Shown here piece after piece: positions 35,462-44,530 of a DNA stretch of 64,000 nt. The position numbers were made by a program, and so were the translations under genes. The notes beneath the pieces were generated by a model. It was given only the letters and a program-made list of their open reading frames with translations, was not told where the DNA came from and made no database searches. Location: the NCBI GenBank assembly GCA_013316825.1, contig WSLY01000012.1, positions 1-64,000 of the forward strand. Direction: 5' to 3'. Source of the stretch: Lachnospiraceae bacterium. GTDB taxonomy: Bacteria; Bacillota; Clostridia; Lachnospirales; Lachnospiraceae. The number at the start of each line of letters is the position of its first letter. The first letter of the stretch is position 1.

Positions 35462-36508
35462 ATGAAAAATATTGATAAGGAATTAGTCGAATGGGCAGTG
35501 AATAAGATTCAGACAGAGTACAGGGAAGACGTATCATTATTGATAGGTCAAGTAGGCGGGGGGAAAATTCCCACGGATGAACAAAATATGGTATTTGATT
35601 TTTTTGTTCCGGCAACCGAACGCGGAAATCAACTGGCGCGTACTTTTATCATTGAAGATATGGGATATGATTTGTATCCGATTTCCTGGGAAAGACTGGA
35701 GCGGATTGCCAATATCGAAGAACCCCAAATGATTTTTGCATTTGCAAGGGGGGAAGTGATTTATGCAAAAAGAAAAGAGGAAAAAGACCGTTTTGAAAAT
35801 TTAAAGGCGGAAATGCTATTAAAATTGCAGGATAGTACATTTCACACGCCGAAAAGTCTGGAATTTTTGGAAACCGCGCAGGAGATTTTTCAGACAATGC
35901 TTTTTGAAGAATCATTATGCAAGGTGCGAAAAGCAGCCGGCGGCGTGTGCTGCTACCTGATGAATTCGATTGCTATGGTAAACGGAACCTATTTAAAAAG
36001 CGGGTATATGAATCTGACGGATAATTTGCATGTGATGAAGGACTATCCGTGTGAATTTGAAAAAGCGTTTACGGAAATGCTTTCTGAAAGAGAAATCGCT
36101 GCCGTCAAAAAAAGGGTATATGAATTAATTCGTATCACAAGAAACTTTCTTATGCAAAGGATAAAAACAGAAGGGGAAAAAACGGGGGAGCCAAATTTTG
36201 AAGATTTGGTAATGTGGTATCAGGAAATGCGGTATACTTTTCGCAGGCTTGCTTATTTTACAGGAATAGACAGCGTCGAGGACAGTTATTTGCTGGGCTG
36301 CTATCTCCAAATCGAATTTGATGCCGTTCAAGAGGATTTTAACTTAAAGAAAATGGATTTATTGTCTGCTTTTGATAAGGAGAATCTGCATGGATTTGCA
36401 AAAAAAGCAGAAGAAATAGAGAACTATATTGTAGAGGTGCTCGAAGAAAGCAATGCACCGCAAAATAGGTATGCTTCTTTTTCGGAATTTGCCAAGGAAA
36501 ACGGGTGA
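35462..36508 (+). CDS. Uncharacterised protein, possible nucleotidyltransferase-like fold
   Basis: 348 residues, cytoplasmic, no membrane helix. I do not recognise the family with confidence. The N-terminal third (DEQNMVFDFFVPATERG, MGYDLYPISWERLERIAN, AFARGEVIYAKRKEEKDRFENL) resembles the strand-and-'GEVIYA' pattern of aminoglycoside/kanamycin nucleotidyltransferase-like proteins, and the C-terminal part is helical like the partner domain of those proteins, but the GS...DxD metal motif is not clear. RBS AAAAGGAG. It overlaps the ORF-track start of the next gene, with which it is probably co-transcribed. Confidence 0.7.
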   Translation: MKNIDKELVEWAVNKIQTEYREDVSLLIGQVGGGKIPTDEQNMVFDFFVPATERGNQLARTFIIEDMGYDLYPISWERLERIANIEEPQMIFAFARGEVIYAKRKEEKDRFENLKAEMLLKLQDSTFHTPKSLEFLETAQEIFQTMLFEESLCKVRKAAGGVCCYLMNSIAMVNGTYLKSGYMNLTDNLHVMKDYPCEFEKAFTEMLSEREIAAVKKRVYELIRITRNFLMQRIKTEGEKTGEPNFEDLVMWYQEMRYTFRRLAYFTGIDSVEDSYLLGCYLQIEFDAVQEDFNLKKMDLLSAFDKENLHGFAKKAEEIENYIVEVLEESNAPQNRYASFSEFAKENG

Positions 36509-36537
36509 AAATATATTTGAAAGCCAGGGGGATCTCC

Positions 36538-36807
36538 ATGAAATATCAAAATGCTTCCCATGTTCTGCCTGATGAACTGCTAAAAGAAATACAAAAATAT
36601 GTGACGGGTGAAGCAATCTATATTCCGGAACCCAAAAAGAAAAAGTGGGGAGAAGGTTCCGGTGCAAGACAGTTTTACCATGAGCGCAACAGAAAGATTC
36701 AGTCAGATTATCAAAAGGGAATGAAAGTAGAAGCATTAACGGAAAAATACAATTTATCAGCGGAAAGCATAAAGCGAATTGTTTATAGCAAATGTTCTTT
36801 TGATTGA
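36538..36807 (+). CDS. CD3324-family small protein
   Basis: 89 residues from ATG 36538, preceded by CCAGGGGGATCTCC. The sequence (NASHVLPDELLKEIQKYV, EAIYIPEP, KWGEGSGARQFYHERN, EKYNLSAESIKRIVY) matches the CD3324 family of C. difficile and relatives, which has a C-terminal helix-turn-helix resembling Mor/resolvase-type modules. The role is unknown, perhaps DNA binding. Thirty bases after the previous gene. Confidence 0.8.
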   Translation: MKYQNASHVLPDELLKEIQKYVTGEAIYIPEPKKKKWGEGSGARQFYHERNRKIQSDYQKGMKVEALTEKYNLSAESIKRIVYSKCSFD

Positions 36808-36957
36808 GACATACGCAAACAGACGATACCGATTATGAAATATATTTTGAAAATGGGGAGAGTGGTTTGTTCTGTGAATTGCGGGTTCCTGTGAAACAAA
36901 TTTAGCGTATACTTCGGCGGGTATTATATGGTAAATAATAACATAACTATATTTTAC

Positions 36958-36994
36958 AAAAAGCGCGAGCCGGACTGAACCAGCTCGCGCTTTT
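36958..36994 (-). terminator. Intrinsic terminator
   Basis: AAAAAGCGCGAGC and GCTCGCGCTTTT form a 12-bp stem with A/T flanks on both sides. It ends the His/Cys-rich gene on the minus strand and could also stop plus-strand reads from CD3324. Confidence 0.85.
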
Positions 36995-37012
36995 GGCATC
37001 GGATTCTCTGTG

Positions 37013-37303
37013 TTAGTGACAATGATGCCGTCTGCCGCATCCATGGCGTGAAACCGTCTTGTAGGAAGCTCTTTCACAGGAATGGTCGCAGTAACCGCTC
37101 TCATGGTCGTATCCGCAATAGGAATCGCCGTCATGTGTGTGCCTGCCTTCTTCGGTACATCCATCTACCGTGCAGACAGGGCAGACGTCATCGTTGGAAG
37201 ACTGCTGTCTGTGATGATGGCCGTGGGCAGAAACAGGCATAACGAAAAGGAAAGATACCATTGCTGCGGTCATTGCTGCAGTAAACAATTTTTTCAGGCG
37301 CAT
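37013..37303 (-). CDS. Small secreted His/Cys-rich protein
   Basis: 96 residues from ATG 37303, supported by GAGGAGG eight bases upstream; the ORF track extends 38 residues too far. A Sec signal peptide (MRLKKLFTAAMTAAMVSFLFVMPVSA) is cut near VSA-HG. The mature 70 residues contain HGHHH at the N-terminus, CPVC...C, HTHDGDSYCGYDHESGYCDHSC and a C-terminal RRHHCH: about twelve His and eight Cys. This composition suggests metal binding (Zn, Cu or Ni) or disulfide-linked structure outside the membrane. Homologues are known as unnamed proteins in gut Clostridia; function unknown. Confidence 0.8.
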   Translation of the reverse strand: MRLKKLFTAAMTAAMVSFLFVMPVSAHGHHHRQQSSNDDVCPVCTVDGCTEEGRHTHDGDSYCGYDHESGYCDHSCERASYKTVSRHGCGRRHHCH

Positions 37304-37451
37304 GGCAAAAACCTCCTCTCTTTTTATAAAAGGGTATGCTGTTTTGCAGGAGCAAAGCAGTATATCCAAAATCTGTATTGTTAGGGTTAGTATATCACGC
37401 TGCTGTATTTCGGGCAAGATGCAAAGCCTTTTTGGCTAAAATAAACTGCCG

Positions 37452-37716
37452 TCACATGTCGTCAAACAGCATCCATCCTGCATTTTGGATTCTGCGAGTA
37501 ATTTCTTCCCATTTTTCACGTGCCAGACGGTATTCTTCTGAGGCGGTATCCTTTGGAACGGCTATGGTAAATCTGATTTCTTCTCTGCCGCTGTCCGGCT
37601 TCCAATTCTACAATCAACAACCGGCTGTCATGTCTTTTGACAGTATTTTCGCAACCGGCATGATACAGTGCTTCGGCGAGCAAAGTATATAATTCCTCAA
37701 AGCTGCAAATCTCCAT
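37452..37716 (-). pseudogene. Small gene interrupted by a single-base frameshift
   Basis: On the minus strand, ATG 37716 opens MEICSFEELYTLLAEALYHA and runs to LLIVELE near 37602. After that the good reading continues in the next frame as PDSGREEIRFTIAVPKD...NAGWMLFDDM, stopping at 37452. Joining the two by skipping one base near TTGGAAGCC gives an 87-residue protein. Each half ends badly in its own frame. The family is not recognised. Either the gene is broken or the base is a sequencing error. Confidence 0.55.
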
Positions 37717-37843
37717 TTTTTCTTCATTTCTGCGCTGCTTTTGTCCCAACCCTGCCGAGACTGTACAAACTCGTCTGCGACTATCTTAATTCTAGCATAA
37801 CCGCCGTTGCAATTCCATGAGATTTGCGTGCAAAGGTTACCGC

Positions 37844-37872
37844 TTGACGAAAAAATCCCGATTGTATATAAT
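37844..37872 (+). promoter_or_regulatory. Promoter for ispE
   Basis: TTGACG (37844-37849) and TATAAT (37867-37872), spacer 17 bp, 46 bp before the start codon. Confidence 0.75.
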
Positions 37873-37918
37873 AAAGTACAATCCTTGTATACAATAAACA
37901 AGGGAGGTGTATAATAAG

Positions 37919-38785
37919 ATGGAATCTATAGAACTTGCGGCATACGCAAAAATAAATTTGGGACTGGACGTGGTGCGGCGGTTGGAAAACGGCTATCATG
38001 AAGTAAAAATGGTTATGCAGACGATCGGACTTCATGATACCCTGCGGCTGGAAAAGACGAAGGAAGGCATCGCGCTTTTTGTGGACAGCAGCGAGGCGCC
38101 GGCTGACGAGAACAACCTTGCTTATAAGGCGGCACATCTGTTAAAGGAGCATTGCGGCGTGGCGGAAGGCATTTCGATTCATTTGCAGAAGCGGATACCT
38201 GTGGCGGCAGGTATGGCGGGCGGCAGCACGGATGCGGCGGCGGTGCTAAAAGGTATGAACAGGCTGTTTTCACTTGGGCTTTCAGAAGAGGAGCTCTGCG
38301 GTATAGGTGTGCGTCTGGGAGCCGATGTGCCTTACTGCATTATGGGAGGAACCGCGCTGGCGGAGGGCATCGGCGAAAAGCTGACGGTGCTTCCCGATGC
38401 GCCGGACAGTGTCGTTTTGGTGGCAAAGCCGCCGGTCAGCGTTTCCACCAAATATGTATATGAAACATTGCGACTGTCTGAAATAGAAAAGCATCCGGAT
38501 ATTGACGGCATGGTAAGGGCAGTCAGGGAGGGAAGCCTTGCAGGGATAGTCTCCCGCATGGAAAATGTGCTGGAAAGCGTAACGGAGAAAGAGCATTCCG
38601 TTATCACGGGGATAAAGCATTTCATGGAAGAAAACGGCGCAAAAAAAGCGCTGATGAGCGGCAGCGGTCCCACGGTATTTGGCATATATGAAGATAGGGC
38701 AGATGCAGAAAAGGCAGCAGAAAAGCTCCTTGTGAGAAAGCCCTGCGTGCAGGCTGCCGTAACTGCGTTTCAGAGAAAGGAGTGA
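37919..38785 (+). CDS. ispE: 4-diphosphocytidyl-2-C-methyl-D-erythritol kinase
   Basis: GHMP kinase of 288 residues in the MEP pathway of isoprenoid synthesis; phosphorylates CDP-ME. AYAKINLGLDV at the N-terminus, the ATP loop PVAAGMAGGSTDAAAVL near residue 95 and the C-terminal MSGSGPTVFGIY are all intact. The start is ATG 37919 after GGGAGGTG; the ORF track includes four extra codons. The stop region overlaps the RBS of the next gene. Confidence 0.94.
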   Translation: MESIELAAYAKINLGLDVVRRLENGYHEVKMVMQTIGLHDTLRLEKTKEGIALFVDSSEAPADENNLAYKAAHLLKEHCGVAEGISIHLQKRIPVAAGMAGGSTDAAAVLKGMNRLFSLGLSEEELCGIGVRLGADVPYCIMGGTALAEGIGEKLTVLPDAPDSVVLVAKPPVSVSTKYVYETLRLSEIEKHPDIDGMVRAVREGSLAGIVSRMENVLESVTEKEHSVITGIKHFMEENGAKKALMSGSGPTVFGIYEDRADAEKAAEKLLVRKPCVQAAVTAFQRKE

Positions 38786-38790
38786 TAAGC

Positions 38791-39492
38791 GTGCAGGATA
38801 ATTTGCAGGTCAACATGGATGAATTTCTGCCTTTGCGCGATGTCGTTTTCAACACGCTGCGGCGGGCAATTCTCACGGGAGAATTAAAACCGGGCGAGCG
38901 GCTGATGGAAATTCATCTTGCCAACCGGCTGGGAGTAAGCCGGACGCCGATTCGGGAAGCGATACGGAAGCTGGAATTGGAAGGTCTTGTCACCATGATA
39001 CCCAGACGGGGTGCAGAGGTAGCGCAGATAACGGAAAAGAGCCTGCAGGATGTGCTGGAGGTCAGGCGTGCCCTTGACGCGCTTTCCGTAGAGCTTGCCT
39101 GCGACCGAATCAGTGAAGAAGCGCTGACGGCGCTTGGCAGCGCCTGCGAAGCTTTTGCGATGGCGACCAAAACAAAGGACACCAAAAAAATGGCGGAGGC
39201 GGATGTGGCACTGCATGATATTATCGTGCGGGCGGCGGACAACAGTCGTCTGGTGTCCCTTGTCAACAATCTTTCTGAGCAGATGTACCGTTATCGGTTT
39301 GAGTATTTAAAGGATGCGAGCGCCCACGGGCAGTTGATAGAGGAGCACCGTGTTATTTATGAGAGCATTCGGAAAAAAGACAAAAAAACAGCAGCGGAGA
39401 CCGCAAAGCTTCATATTGACAATCAGGAGCAGTCTATTATGAAGCAGCTTCGTTTAGAAAAGGACAAGAATCTGACGAAGCATTCCCTTTAG
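38791..39492 (+). CDS. GntR-family transcriptional regulator (FadR/VanR subgroup)
   Basis: About 233 residues, GTG start with AAAGGAG nine bases upstream. N-terminal winged helix (VVFNTLRRAILTGELKPGERLMEI, LGVSRTPIREAIRKLELEGLV) and C-terminal helical FCD ligand domain (RRALDALSVELACDRIS, DVALHDIIVRAADNSRL, EHRVIYESI), with His/Asp residues that often bind a metal and an organic acid. In Clostridia this gene very often follows ispE. The regulated pathway is not known. Confidence 0.88.
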   Translation: MQDNLQVNMDEFLPLRDVVFNTLRRAILTGELKPGERLMEIHLANRLGVSRTPIREAIRKLELEGLVTMIPRRGAEVAQITEKSLQDVLEVRRALDALSVELACDRISEEALTALGSACEAFAMATKTKDTKKMAEADVALHDIIVRAADNSRLVSLVNNLSEQMYRYRFEYLKDASAHGQLIEEHRVIYESIRKKDKKTAAETAKLHIDNQEQSIMKQLRLEKDKNLTKHSL

Positions 39493-39581
39493 GGAAACCT
39501 CTTTGCCTAAGAGTGTATAAAATTTCTGCATAAGGCAAGACTTTTATCAGAAAGCGCTGAGGCGCATGGATAGGAGCAAAG

Positions 39582-39839
39582 ATGAAACAGAAAATATGCC
39601 TTATGTGGAAAAAAAGTTTGGTTTTACTGGCAGCGCTGGGGTTTTTTGGGCTGCTTTATCCGGAGTTCTGTATTTTTGACGATACCTGCCGGATTGTATA
39701 TGAGACGGAAGATGGCGGGGAGAAGGCGCCGGAAGGCAGCGAGTTGTATTACAGCCTCTTGTCAGCGAAGCCGGAAGAGATTAAAATAAAGAGCGGGTTG
39801 TTGGAATGGCTGAGCCGTTACTTTAATAAAATGGAATGA
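39582..39839 (+). CDS. Small membrane-anchored hypothetical protein
   Basis: 85 residues with one N-terminal hydrophobic helix (LVLLAALGFFGLLYPEF) and a short acidic soluble part. RBS GGATAGGAGC precedes the ATG. Sits 47 bp before murI in the same direction. No family recognised. Confidence 0.6.
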   Translation: MKQKICLMWKKSLVLLAALGFFGLLYPEFCIFDDTCRIVYETEDGGEKAPEGSELYYSLLSAKPEEIKIKSGLLEWLSRYFNKME

Positions 39840-39885
39840 AGTTACTTTCAGGGAAGAGCCGCCCTGCGGCAAAACAGGTGTAAAA

Positions 39886-40731
39886 ATGATGAATGGAAAG
39901 ACAGAAAATACGACGCCGGCAGAAGCGCCAATCGGTGTGTTTGACTCCGGTATCGGCGGGCTGACGGTGGTAAGGGAAATTATGCGTCAGATTCCCAACG
40001 AGAGCATCGTCTACTTCGGGGATACGGCAAGGCTGCCTTACGGCAGCAAGTCAAAGGAAACCGTGACAAGGTATTCGAAGCAAATTGTCCGTTTTTTGAA
40101 GACACACCATGTCAAGACAATAGTGGCAGCGTGCAATACGGTGAGCGCTTATGCGCTGGATGATTTGGAGCAGGAGTGCGATATGCCGATTATCGGTGTG
40201 GTGAAGCCCGGCGCAAAAGTGGCCGCTGCAACCACCCGCAACAAAAAAATCGGTGTTATCGCGACAGAAGCTACCATCGGAAGCGGTATTTACAATCGTT
40301 ACATAGAAGAACTGAACCATGGTGTTACCATATGGGAAAAGGCATGTCCTCTCTTTGTGCCGCTGGTGGAGGAGGGGCTTTTGGAAGACCCTGTCACGGA
40401 TGAGATTGCGCGGCGCTATCTGACGGAGCTGATTGATTTGGATATTGACACATTGATTTTAGGCTGTACCCATTATCCGCTGATTCGTTCCACGCTTGGA
40501 AAGATTATGGGGGAGAGCGTGACATTAGTCAATCCTGCCTATGAGACGGCGAGAGAATTGAAAGGGCTGCTGGAGGAGAAGGGGCTGTTAAACAAAGAGA
40601 CGCCAAAGCTTGGCAGCAACCGTTATCAGTTTTATGTAAGCGACACTACGGAAAAATTTATTCGGTTTGCCAATTCTATTATCAAATATGGTATTTTATC
40701 TGCGAAACAGGTAAACATTGAAGAATATTAA
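39886..40731 (+). CDS. murI: Glutamate racemase
   Basis: 281 residues. It makes D-glutamate for peptidoglycan by a two-cysteine mechanism. IGVFDSGIGGLTVV at the N-terminus, PYGSKS, the first catalytic cysteine in AACNTVSA near residue 85 and the second in LGCTHYPLI near 200. Two adjacent ATG codons (39886, 39889) are possible. DUF1934 follows after 18 bp, an arrangement common in Clostridia. Confidence 0.95.
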   Translation: MMNGKTENTTPAEAPIGVFDSGIGGLTVVREIMRQIPNESIVYFGDTARLPYGSKSKETVTRYSKQIVRFLKTHHVKTIVAACNTVSAYALDDLEQECDMPIIGVVKPGAKVAAATTRNKKIGVIATEATIGSGIYNRYIEELNHGVTIWEKACPLFVPLVEEGLLEDPVTDEIARRYLTELIDLDIDTLILGCTHYPLIRSTLGKIMGESVTLVNPAYETARELKGLLEEKGLLNKETPKLGSNRYQFYVSDTTEKFIRFANSIIKYGILSAKQVNIEEY

Positions 40732-40749
40732 AACGGGGATTATTTTGTT

Positions 40750-41196
40750 ATGACGAAAGATGTTTTGCTGGCAATAAAGGGCATACAGTTTGATGCGACG
40801 GAAGCGGAGAGCAATGTGCAGACGATTACAGTGGCAGAATACTATGAAAAAAACAGCAGCAGGTATGTGATTTTTGAAGAATCGGCAGAAGGGACTGACG
40901 AAAAGACAAAAAATATTATCAAGTTTAAGGATAATATGCTGGAGCTTACCAAGAGGGGATTTGTCAATGTGCATATGCTTTTTGAAGAAAATAAAAAGAG
41001 CCTGACAAATTATGCCACGCCCTTTGGCGATGTACTGATAGGCATCGATGCGAAAAAAATAACGCTTACGGAAGAGGAGCATAAAATCTGCATTGATATT
41101 GACTATGCGCTGGAAGCAAATTATGAGTTTCTGGCGGACTGCAAAATCAATGTGGAAATATCAGAAAAGAGGCAGCCGGGGGCATGCCTCTCCTAA
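40750..41196 (+). CDS. DUF1934 family protein
   Basis: 148 residues, calycin-like beta barrel family DUF1934 (VLLAIKGIQFDATE, IKFKDNMLELTKRG, IDIDYALEANYEFLADC). Typically found downstream of murI and upstream of argS in clostridia; here argS is absent. Function unknown. Confidence 0.8.
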   Translation: MTKDVLLAIKGIQFDATEAESNVQTITVAEYYEKNSSRYVIFEESAEGTDEKTKNIIKFKDNMLELTKRGFVNVHMLFEENKKSLTNYATPFGDVLIGIDAKKITLTEEEHKICIDIDYALEANYEFLADCKINVEISEKRQPGACLS

Positions 41197-41212
41197 ATAC
41201 AGTTTATCATAT

Positions 41213-41689
41213 TTATTTGACGGGCTTTGCGCCGGCTTTTTCCTGCGCTTTTTCCAAGGTGCGCTTAAACCAGCCTTTTTTCTTTGCGGGAGCCGCCTGC
41301 ACTTTGCCGTGAAGTCCTTTGACGCCGAGTATGTAGATACCGCTTACGGTAGCCTTTACTTCCTTTTTGACGGGAATGCTGTCAAAGATTTTTTCGTCAC
41401 TGACGAGGGATACAATCTGCGGACCGACCTTTGCCTTGACAATGGGCAGCTTGGAGCCGCGCATCAGCTTCGGCGTCTGGTCGATAACAATCTGGGGAAG
41501 ACCGGAATCCTTCATCTTCATCCGCTTTTTGTCGATGATAAGCATGGAAACGGTCTGCTTGTTTTCTTCCATCAGAGCCTGCTGCTCGTTCTGCTTTTTC
41601 TGCGCCTTTTTTCCTAAAAAATATAATACTGCCAGAATGGCGGTAATAACTACGATAACTACAATGGTTATAATCCAGCCTGTACTCAC
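41213..41689 (-). CDS. Single-pass membrane protein, uncharacterised
   Basis: 158 residues from a GTG at 41689, chosen because AGGAGGTGTCTT lies just before it; the ORF track start 219 bases further has no support. One N-terminal helix (WIITIVVIVVITAILAVLYFLG) is followed by a basic coiled segment and a small beta domain (MLIIDKKRMKMKD, VKATVSGIYILGVKGLHGK). Clostridial genomes carry this small protein frequently, but I know no function. Confidence 0.7.
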   Translation of the reverse strand: MSTGWIITIVVIVVITAILAVLYFLGKKAQKKQNEQQALMEENKQTVSMLIIDKKRMKMKDSGLPQIVIDQTPKLMRGSKLPIVKAKVGPQIVSLVSDEKIFDSIPVKKEVKATVSGIYILGVKGLHGKVQAAPAKKKGWFKRTLEKAQEKAGAKPVK

Positions 41690-41864
41690 AAGACACCTCC
41701 TAAATTTAGTATGCACAAAATATTGTAGCATTGTTTGGAATATTAGGCAATACGCTTTTGGGGGTATTTTTTCCGGCGGCATTGTGGTATGATGATACAG
41801 ACATTCTTTGCCGTAAGGAGCAGGCTTTGCCGCAGGGAGCGGCAGGAAGGACAGGGAGGTTTTC

Positions 41865-43337
41865 ATGCAGCAGGTATGGGATACTGCCGTAACGGTGGTA
41901 CGGTTCATATTCGGACATTTGGTATTTTTTAATTTAATATTTGCGGTGATTATCGTATTTTTTCAGCGCAGGGACCCCAAAACAGTCTGGACGTGGCTGA
42001 TGCTTTTATACTTTATCCCGATACTTGGCTTTATTTTTTACCTGTTTCTGGGAACAGATATGCACAAAAGAAAAATGTTTAAGGTCAAGGAGATAGAGGA
42101 CAAGCTGAACGAGGCAATCCGCCAGCAGGAGCTGAAGCTGCAGAGCAACGAGCTGCAGGAGCATACGCCTGATATAGAGGGATTTTCTGATTTGGTGATG
42201 TTTAACTTAAGCACAACGGGGGCTATGCTGTCGGACACCAACGATATTGATATTTTTACGGATGGCAATGTGAAATTCGAAGCGCTGCTTGCGGATTTGC
42301 GGCAGGCGAAGGAATTTATCCATATACAGTATTATATCATAAAAAATGATGTGCTCTTTAACCGTATCAGGGAAGTGCTTGAAGAGAAGGCGGCGCAGGG
42401 GGTGGAGGTCAGGGTTTTGTTTGATGCGATGGGCTGCCGCTCAGTGCGGAAAAGCTACTGGAGGAAGCTGAACGCAAAGGGCATTAAGACGGCGGAATTT
42501 TTCCCAATCCTGCTGCGCCGCCTGCATTTGCGTATTAATTACCGCAACCATAGGAAAATTGTGGTGATTGACAATAAGGTGGGCTATGTAGGGGGCTTCA
42601 ATATAGGCAAGGAATATATCGGACTGGACCCTAAATTCGGCTATTGGCGGGATACCCACCTGCGCATCAGGGGCGAGGCGATACAGGGGCTGGAGCTTCG
42701 GTTTTTGCTGGACTGGAATTATGCGGCGGAGGAAAATCTGTTTACCGAGCCCAAGTACATGGAAGGAATCGAGGCGGGCAGCAGGGACGGCTGCGGGGTG
42801 CAGATTATCTACAGCGGACCGGATACTTCGCTGCAGCCTGTGCGGGACAATTATGTCCGTCTTATCAACAAGGCGCAGAAGCGGATATACATCCAGACGC
42901 CCTATTTTATACCGGATGAGGCGATGTATACGGCGTTGATGATGGCGATATACTCCGGTGTGGAGGTAAACCTGATGATTCCCTGTAAGCCGGACCATCC
43001 TTTTGTATACTGGGCGACCTATTCCTATATGGGAGAGCTGGTTATGGCGGGCGCCAAATGTTACATTTACAACAATGGATTTCTGCATACAAAAGCGATT
43101 GTGGTGGACGAAAAGGTCTTCTGCTGCGGAACCGCCAACATGGATATCAGAAGTTTTGCCTTAAATTTTGAGGTCAATGCGGTGGTTTACGACGAGGCGA
43201 AGGCGAGGGAGATGACGGACTGCTTTGCAAAAGATTTGGAGCATTGTACGCTGGTGACGAAAGATATGTACGCGAGCCGCTCACTTCCCGTGCGGCTGAA
43301 GGAGCAGGTAAGCAGGCTGATGTCTCCGCTTTTGTAA
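41865..43337 (+). CDS. cls: Cardiolipin synthase
   Basis: 490 residues of the phospholipase D superfamily, which joins two phosphatidylglycerols into cardiolipin. Two N-terminal membrane helices (FGHLVFFNLIFAVIIVFF, TWLMLLYFIPILGFIFYLFLG) are followed by two HKD motifs: NHRKIVVIDNKVGYVGG near residue 222 and HTKAIVVDEKVFCCGTANMD near 405. RBS ACAGGGAGG. Confidence 0.95.
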   Translation: MQQVWDTAVTVVRFIFGHLVFFNLIFAVIIVFFQRRDPKTVWTWLMLLYFIPILGFIFYLFLGTDMHKRKMFKVKEIEDKLNEAIRQQELKLQSNELQEHTPDIEGFSDLVMFNLSTTGAMLSDTNDIDIFTDGNVKFEALLADLRQAKEFIHIQYYIIKNDVLFNRIREVLEEKAAQGVEVRVLFDAMGCRSVRKSYWRKLNAKGIKTAEFFPILLRRLHLRINYRNHRKIVVIDNKVGYVGGFNIGKEYIGLDPKFGYWRDTHLRIRGEAIQGLELRFLLDWNYAAEENLFTEPKYMEGIEAGSRDGCGVQIIYSGPDTSLQPVRDNYVRLINKAQKRIYIQTPYFIPDEAMYTALMMAIYSGVEVNLMIPCKPDHPFVYWATYSYMGELVMAGAKCYIYNNGFLHTKAIVVDEKVFCCGTANMDIRSFALNFEVNAVVYDEAKAREMTDCFAKDLEHCTLVTKDMYASRSLPVRLKEQVSRLMSPLL

Positions 43338-43381
43338 AAAGGACTTTTAAGAAAAGCAGATTTATGGTATAAAGAATATAG

Positions 43382-43401
43382 CGATGCCGTGGAAGACGGC
43401 A
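43382..43401 (+). other. Small hairpin upstream of the PPIase lipoprotein
   Basis: ATGCCGT-GGAAG-ACGGCAT lies just before the RBS of the next gene; it may affect translation or stability of that mRNA. Confidence 0.35.
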
Positions 43402-43422
43402 TGGCGGGAAGGTTGAATCAGA

Positions 43423-44499
43423 ATGAAAATAAAAAGAGCAGTGATGTTGATGCCGCTTTTGCTGGCGGCTGCCGTGCTTGCGGGTTGCGGAGACAGCAAA
43501 AGTAAAAATTTAGCGGATATTAAAGTGGAAAAATATTTGAGCTGGAGTGCGGCGTATACGGGACTTTCGCTGTCGGTGGCGCCGAGAACGGAAGTGACGG
43601 ACGAATTGGTTGAGCAGACCCTTGTGGCGAGTCTGTCCGGCTATGTGACGGCAGAAAACGGCATTAAGGACCGTGCTGCCGAGCTGGGAGATACGGTTAA
43701 CATTGACTATTCGGGCAAAAAGGATGGTGTTGCATTTGAGGGCGGAACTGCTGCAAATCAGAGTCTGACCCTTGGTTCAGGCGGCTTCATTCCTGGGTTT
43801 GAGGATGGGCTGGTAGGCGTAAAGCCGGGAGAAACCGTGGATTTGGAGCTTAGCTTTCCCGAAGACTACCGAAATAACAAGGAGCTTGCGGGGCAGGCGG
43901 TTGTATTTACCGTGACAGTCAACTATATTTATCCGGCATCAGTGGATGAGATTCCGGATGAGGTGGTTTCGGCTTACACGAATGGAGAATATACAACGAT
44001 GGAGGATTTTAAAGGATACTGTCGGGAATATCTGGAGTCCAATGCGGATTACCGGTATGATTCGGAAAAGGAAACGGCGGTGATTCGGGCGTTGGAAGCC
44101 ATTGTGACCTGTGAAAAAGCGCCGGAAGCGCTGGTGGAAAAATATGCGGCAAATGTGGAAGCATCCCTTGCGCGTCAGGCAGCGCAGTATAATGTGGACG
44201 TAGAGACCCTCTGCACCTATTATTACAGGACGGATTCCGCTTCTTACATTGCACAAATGTCGGAGGCAAGCGCAAGACAGGGTATGATGTTCCAGTATAT
44301 TGCCAATAAAGAGGGATTAAATGTATCGGATGAGGAGCTGGACGAATCCTTGGCGGCGTTTGTGGAGGAAAATAAGCTGGAATCCGTAGAGGCGCTTTTG
44401 GCAGACACGGACAAGGAAGAATTCAGGGAATACTTTATGTTTAAAAAGGTTGTGGATTTCGTGTTTGACAATGCGCAGGTAACGGAAAGCGGACAATAA
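43423..44499 (+). CDS. Trigger-factor-like FKBP prolyl isomerase lipoprotein
   Basis: 358 residues. Lipoprotein signal [20 protein letters not shown] with lipobox LAGC. An FKBP domain spans about 85-165 ([38 protein letters not shown]). The C-terminal 190 residues are helical and resemble the trigger-factor chaperone arms ([33 protein letters not shown]-like). It likely folds secreted proteins outside the membrane, like PrsA but with an FKBP module. Followed by asnS after 25-31 bp. Confidence 0.88.
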   Translation: MKIKRAVMLMPLLLAAAVLAGCGDSKSKNLADIKVEKYLSWSAAYTGLSLSVAPRTEVTDELVEQTLVASLSGYVTAENGIKDRAAELGDTVNIDYSGKKDGVAFEGGTAANQSLTLGSGGFIPGFEDGLVGVKPGETVDLELSFPEDYRNNKELAGQAVVFTVTVNYIYPASVDEIPDEVVSAYTNGEYTTMEDFKGYCREYLESNADYRYDSEKETAVIRALEAIVTCEKAPEALVEKYAANVEASLARQAAQYNVDVETLCTYYYRTDSASYIAQMSEASARQGMMFQYIANKEGLNVSDEELDESLAAFVEENKLESVEALLADTDKEEFREYFMFKKVVDFVFDNAQVTESGQ

Positions 44500-44530
44500 T
44501 AAGAACTTTTGGTATGCAGGAGGTATGAAA

